NCBI GenBank assembly: GCA_016866305.1
Contig: VGMX01000016.1
Coordinates: forward strand, 1 to 58,476
Length of the DNA stretch: 58,476 bases
Source: Chlorobiota bacterium
GTDB taxonomy: Bacteria > Bacteroidota > Chlorobiia > Chlorobiales > Chlorobiaceae
Direction: 5' to 3'
Shown: in pieces, positions 55,293-58,476 of the stretch
Position numbering within the stretch: the first letter of the stretch is position 1
How the letters are laid out: each line of letters begins with the position of its first letter
The notes under the pieces: generated by a model
Told to the model about the DNA's origin: nothing
Databases searched by the model: none
The model's input: the letters and a program-made list of their open reading frames with translations, nothing else
Translations under genes and position numbers: made by a program

Positions 55293-56750
55293 CTACCTCC
55301 TGAGCCACCGTTCAGGGTTCTGCTTCGCCTTGCCCTTCCAGATTTCAAAATGCACCACCGAGCCTCCTTCGGGCATCTTGCCGGAAACACCGATAAGCTG
55401 TTGTGACTTGATGATCTCGTTCTTTGTCACGTTCAATGCGCCAAGATTCGCATAAACCGTCAGATAGGAGTTCGGATGACGAACGATGACGATGTTGCCG
55501 AATGTGGGAAGATAGGCGATCTGTACAACTTTTCCGCCCGACACCGCACGCACGGGAGTCCCTACCGGCACGGATATGTCGATACCGTTGTTCGTCGTCA
55601 CGATTTTCAGATCGCGATCCTCGGAAGTGCCGTATTTCTGGGAAACCACGCCACCCCGGACAGGCCAGGGCAGCGATCCGTACGCTTTATCGAAATCCGC
55701 AGAGACGGTTTCAATATCTTTCGAAGCATAATCCGGAACAATGGTAACCTCTCTGCGGGATGCATACGTCTCCGGTTGTTTCCTGACTCCTGCCGGCTCC
55801 GTTTTTCCCCTTGAGGGAAGACTGGATGTCCCCTGCTGTTTCTGCTCGGCAATGCGACGCTCCGCAAGGCGCTGCTGTTCGAGACGTTGCGCTGCCCGGC
55901 GCGCTTCAAGTAACTGCTGCCGGCGCTGTGTTTCGGCGGCAACGGCTTTCTGCTCGGCCGTGACCAGATTCTGTATTTTCGACTGCAACTGCTGACGTTT
56001 CGCCTTGACCGTATTCAGCTGCCTGGAGTACTGCTGCTTGTCCTTCTTGAGCTGCTCAAGCGTCACCTCCTTTTCTTTTTTGTTTTCGGCATAATATTTC
56101 AGCTGTCGCTCCTGATCCTTGACAACGGCGGCTTTTTCCTGGTACCTTTTCTGCAGTGCCATCCGGTTGTTTTCAAGCTTGACAGCATTCTGGCGCAAAA
56201 CCTCGACATTGCCCCCGACAGCCCTGGCGAAAAATCCCATATACTTCGATCTGACCAGAGCTTCGTTGATCGATCCGGAAGCGAAAAGATGTTCCGTTTC
56301 CCTGTTTCTGCCATACTTGTAGACCGACACCGCGGTTCTGCTGAAATCATCCGAAAGTCTGGCGTGCGTCTTGCGGTTGATGCTCAGTTCGTTGCCGAGG
56401 CTGTCGATATCGCCGTCAAGATCGACAAGATAGGCCTGGTTTTCACTGATCAGTTTTTCGGTAACGAGTATCTGACGGCGAATATTCTCCAGGGTTTTCA
56501 ACGACTGCTTTTCCTTTTTCGAGGCCGTATTGAGTTTCATCTGGTATGTCCTGAGCTCCTGCTGCAGTTTTTTCAGCGTCCGCTCGACCGACTGGCGCTC
56601 TTTTTTGATCCTGAGTATCTCGGTGCTGGAAACCGGTGCAGAAACGGCGGTCGCGAAAGAAACAACGGACAGCAGAAGCAGGAGAAACCCGGCAAGCGAT
56701 CGTGGAAGGCGTACTCTCTGTAACAGGTATTCTGGGGTCATATCGGACAT
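55293..56750 (-). CDS. EnvC-like coiled-coil protein with degenerate LytM (M23) domain
   Basis: Product of 485 residues. A signal-anchor (LAGFLLLLLSVVSFATAVSA, about 19-38) is followed by a long coiled coil (about 45-285), a linker, and a C-terminal LytM domain. The zinc ligands look changed: NNGIDIS where HxxxD is expected and YANLG in place of YAHL, though VVHFEIWKG keeps the last His. This pattern is known from EnvC, an activator of amidases rather than an enzyme. The final NPERWL also fits EnvC. It is divergent from murA. Confidence 0.85.
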   Translation of the reverse strand: MSDMTPEYLLQRVRLPRSLAGFLLLLLSVVSFATAVSAPVSSTEILRIKKERQSVERTLKKLQQELRTYQMKLNTASKKEKQSLKTLENIRRQILVTEKLISENQAYLVDLDGDIDSLGNELSINRKTHARLSDDFSRTAVSVYKYGRNRETEHLFASGSINEALVRSKYMGFFARAVGGNVEVLRQNAVKLENNRMALQKRYQEKAAVVKDQERQLKYYAENKKEKEVTLEQLKKDKQQYSRQLNTVKAKRQQLQSKIQNLVTAEQKAVAAETQRRQQLLEARRAAQRLEQQRLAERRIAEQKQQGTSSLPSRGKTEPAGVRKQPETYASRREVTIVPDYASKDIETVSADFDKAYGSLPWPVRGGVVSQKYGTSEDRDLKIVTTNNGIDISVPVGTPVRAVSGGKVVQIAYLPTFGNIVIVRHPNSYLTVYANLGALNVTKNEIIKSQQLIGVSGKMPEGGSVVHFEIWKGKAKQNPERWLRR

Positions 56751-56908
56751 GGTGTGCTTCCCGGCTTTTAAAAAGAAGAGAACTCGTTGGGAGTGTCAAT
56801 AAAAGGTAAAGCATAAATTCTGTCTTCCGAAAAAGGCCGGGAAATTTTTTTCTGTTTTTTTTGAATTGAAATCGGTAAATATGAGTTTTTTCATTACGCC
56901 ACAGTACC

Positions 56909-58183
56909 ATGGACAAGCTTGTCATCAGGGGCGGGAACCGCCTTGCAGGAAAAGTAACCGCCTCAGGCTCGAAAAACTCCTCGCTTCCGGTCATTGCCGC
57001 AACACTCCTCTCGGGCCAGGGCTGCTTCACGCTGCACAGAATTCCCGACCTTCAGGATATCCGGACTTTCACCCAGTTGCTTAACCATCTCGGCGCGGAA
57101 ACCTCGTTCTCCGGCAATACGCTTACCGTCTCGACCGGCAACGTCGAAAGTCTCCTTGCTCCTTATGAGCTTGTTAAAAAAATGCGTGCATCGATCTATG
57201 TACTGGGCCCGCTGCTGGCTCGGTTCGGAGAGGCGAAGGTTTCGCTGCCGGGCGGCTGCGCTTTCGGTCCTCGCCCGATAGACCTGCACCTGATGGCCAT
57301 GGAAAAACTCGGCGCGGAAATATCGATCGAGACCGGTTTCATCACCGCTAAAGCTCCGGGAGGACGGCTGAACGGCGCGTGTATCGAGTTCCCGACCTCT
57401 TCGGTCGGAGCAACCGGCAACGCCCTGATGGCCGCCGTGCTTGCCAGGGGCACGACAACCATCCTGAATGCCGCCGCGGAACCTGAAATCGAAACCCTCT
57501 GCTTTTTCCTTTCGGCAATGGGGGCAAGGATAGCGGGAACGGGCACCACAGAACTCCTGATCGAGGGAATCGATTCCCTGTCGTCCGTGGAGTTCACCAA
57601 CGTGTTCGACAGGATCGAAGCGGGAACCCTGCTTGCCGCAGCCGCCATCACCGGCGGATCGATCACCGTCGACGGGGTTGAACCGGAACAACTTCGCTCC
57701 GTACTGAAGAAATTCATCCATGCCGGATGCACCGTAACCCGCACGGAAGATAGCGTCACCCTTGCAAGTCCGGAAACACTGGTGGCGACAGACATCACTG
57801 CAAAACCCTACCCTTCTTTCCCGACCGACATGCAGGCCCAATGGACCGCGCTCATGACCCAGGCAGAAGGTACAAGCCGCATTACCGACAAGGTCTATCA
57901 CGAGCGGTTCAATCACATTCCCGAGCTCAACCGTCTCGGAGCGCACATCGATATCATAAAAAACCAGGCTGTTGTCCATGGCCCGAGGAAACTCTCGGGC
58001 ACAAAAGTCATGTCAACCGATCTTCGGGCTTCAGCCTGTCTGGTGCTGGCGGGACTTGTTGCAGAAGGGGTCACCGACGTGCTGCGGGTTTATCATCTCG
58101 ACAGGGGTTATGAAAAAATCGAAACGAAACTCGCATCACTCGGTGCGGAGATTGCCAGAGAGAAGTATCGGGAGTTCGACTGA
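56909..58183 (+). CDS. murA: UDP-N-acetylglucosamine 1-carboxyvinyltransferase
   Basis: Product of 424 residues. Lys22 in GSKNSSLP and the catalytic Cys117 in [15 protein letters not shown] are in place, so the protein should be fosfomycin-sensitive by mechanism. [44 protein letters not shown] and [17 protein letters not shown] match. It makes the first committed step of peptidoglycan. It is followed after 78 bp by tRNA genes with their own promoter. Confidence 0.97.
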   Translation: MDKLVIRGGNRLAGKVTASGSKNSSLPVIAATLLSGQGCFTLHRIPDLQDIRTFTQLLNHLGAETSFSGNTLTVSTGNVESLLAPYELVKKMRASIYVLGPLLARFGEAKVSLPGGCAFGPRPIDLHLMAMEKLGAEISIETGFITAKAPGGRLNGACIEFPTSSVGATGNALMAAVLARGTTTILNAAAEPEIETLCFFLSAMGARIAGTGTTELLIEGIDSLSSVEFTNVFDRIEAGTLLAAAAITGGSITVDGVEPEQLRSVLKKFIHAGCTVTRTEDSVTLASPETLVATDITAKPYPSFPTDMQAQWTALMTQAEGTSRITDKVYHERFNHIPELNRLGAHIDIIKNQAVVHGPRKLSGTKVMSTDLRASACLVLAGLVAEGVTDVLRVYHLDRGYEKIETKLASLGAEIAREKYREFD

Positions 58184-58207
58184 AAAAAAGGAAAATTCAT
58201 TATTGTT

Positions 58208-58235
58208 TTGTCAATTACCAGCGAAACGTTATATT
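58208..58235 (+). promoter_or_regulatory. Promoter of the tRNA cluster
   Basis: TTGTCA (58208-58213) and TATATT (58230-58235) with a 16-bp spacer lie 26 bp before the first tRNA. It reads as a standard sigma-70-type promoter in an AT-rich stretch between murA and the tRNAs. Confidence 0.7.
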
Positions 58236-58260
58236 AACAGCCTCTAAAGCGAACGATTGA

Positions 58261-58334
58261 GGGCCCTTAGCTCAGTTGGTCAGAGCAAGCGACTCATAAT
58301 CGCTGGGTCGTAGGTTCAAGTCCTACAGGGCCCA
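58261..58334 (+). tRNA. tRNA with CAU anticodon, probably tRNA-Ile2 (or elongator tRNA-Met)
   Basis: All four arms fold: acceptor GGGCCCT/AGGGCCC, anticodon stem GCGA with loop around CAT, T arm GTTCAAGTCC. The anticodon arm GCGACTCATAATCGC and the T arm are very like E. coli tRNA-Ile2, whose C34 is changed to lysidine. An elongator tRNA-Met is the alternative. No CCA is encoded. Confidence 0.9.
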
Positions 58335-58354
58335 CAGAGAAATAAACAGATCAT

Positions 58355-58428
58355 GGCGTGTTCGTCTAGTGGCCCAGGACATCGCCCTCTCAAGGCGAAG
58401 ATCACGGGTTCGAATCCCGTACACGCTA
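58355..58428 (+). tRNA. tRNA-Glu (CTC)
   Basis: Acceptor GGCGTGT/ACACGCT (first pair G-U), D arm TTCGTCTAGTGGCCCAGGAC as in tRNA-Glu, anticodon stem TCGCC/GGCGA with loop CTCTCAA, so anticodon CTC; T arm CGGGTTCGAATCCCG. No CCA encoded. Confidence 0.93.
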
Positions 58429-58435
58429 CACTGTT

Positions 58436-58476
58436 GCACCCGTAGCTCAACTGGATAGAGCATCTGACTACGGATC
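58436..58476 (+). tRNA. tRNA-Arg (ACG), cut by the window end
   Basis: GCACCCGTAGCTCAACTGGA starts a normal tRNA 5' half; the anticodon stem TCTGA with loop CTACGGA gives anticodon ACG (read as ICG). The 3' half lies beyond the window. Confidence 0.9.

Overview
The window reads as chromosome of a green sulfur bacterium (Chlorobiaceae, Chlorobium-like). The main clues are a BchF-type bacteriochlorophyllide hydratase, a monomeric NADP isocitrate dehydrogenase of the kind used in the reductive TCA cycle, a class I hybrid cluster protein in a ferredoxin/Rrf2 operon, a long B12-dependent ribonucleotide reductase, an ArsA-type ATPase with a C-terminal HSP20-like domain, KDO transferase (Gram-negative envelope) and a pyruvoyl arginine decarboxylase. 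Gene density is high, coding is on both strands, and many neighbours overlap by ATGA. The assignment rests on gene content only; no database search was run.

Layout. 1-940: end of a bifunctional aldolase/dehydrogenase, a small membrane protein and bchF, all on the minus strand. 1130-1900: a decayed hcp 3' fragment and a HigBA-type toxin-antitoxin pair. 2039-5703: a nitrosative/redox stress operon on the minus strand (Rrf2 regulator, ferredoxin-like protein, TPR protein, hcp), with two palindromes before the regulator and a 142-bp structured intergenic element before hcp. 5872-15622: plus-strand housekeeping genes (methyltransferase, haem-binding protein, site-2 protease, folP, smc, HAD phosphatase, nusB, phosphoesterase, nth). 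15619-29378: mostly minus strand (orphan protein, pabBC fusion, ppx, icd, fabI, arsA-like, aat, nitroreductase, glycosyltransferase, pcrA). 29567-36425: waaA, a DEAD-box helicase, CAP and TPR secreted proteins, a DUF4293-like membrane protein, pdxA and ftsE. 36477-43997: nrdJ, a non-coding block with a cobalamin riboswitch and hairpins, pentapeptide membrane protein, S1/P1-type nuclease, nadA and a divergent GroES-like protein. 44256-53787: mreC, mreD, mrdA, an FAD oxidase, smpB, tyrS, arginine decarboxylase, dedA, nadB. 53885-58183: nadE, a Yip1-like protein, an EnvC-like LytM protein and murA. The right end opens a tRNA cluster (CAU, Glu-CTC, Arg-ACG).

How it fits together. NAD synthesis is present as nadA, nadB and nadE in separate places; folate as folP and pabBC; cell-wall elongation as mreCD-mrdA plus murA and an EnvC-like activator. 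Part of the stress response is the Rrf2-hcp operon. The points most worth a second look are the structured element in front of hcp, the paired palindromes in front of the Rrf2 gene, the decayed second hcp next to the toxin-antitoxin pair, and a cobalamin riboswitch that sits upstream of a B12-dependent enzyme and directly before a 22-codon stub frame.
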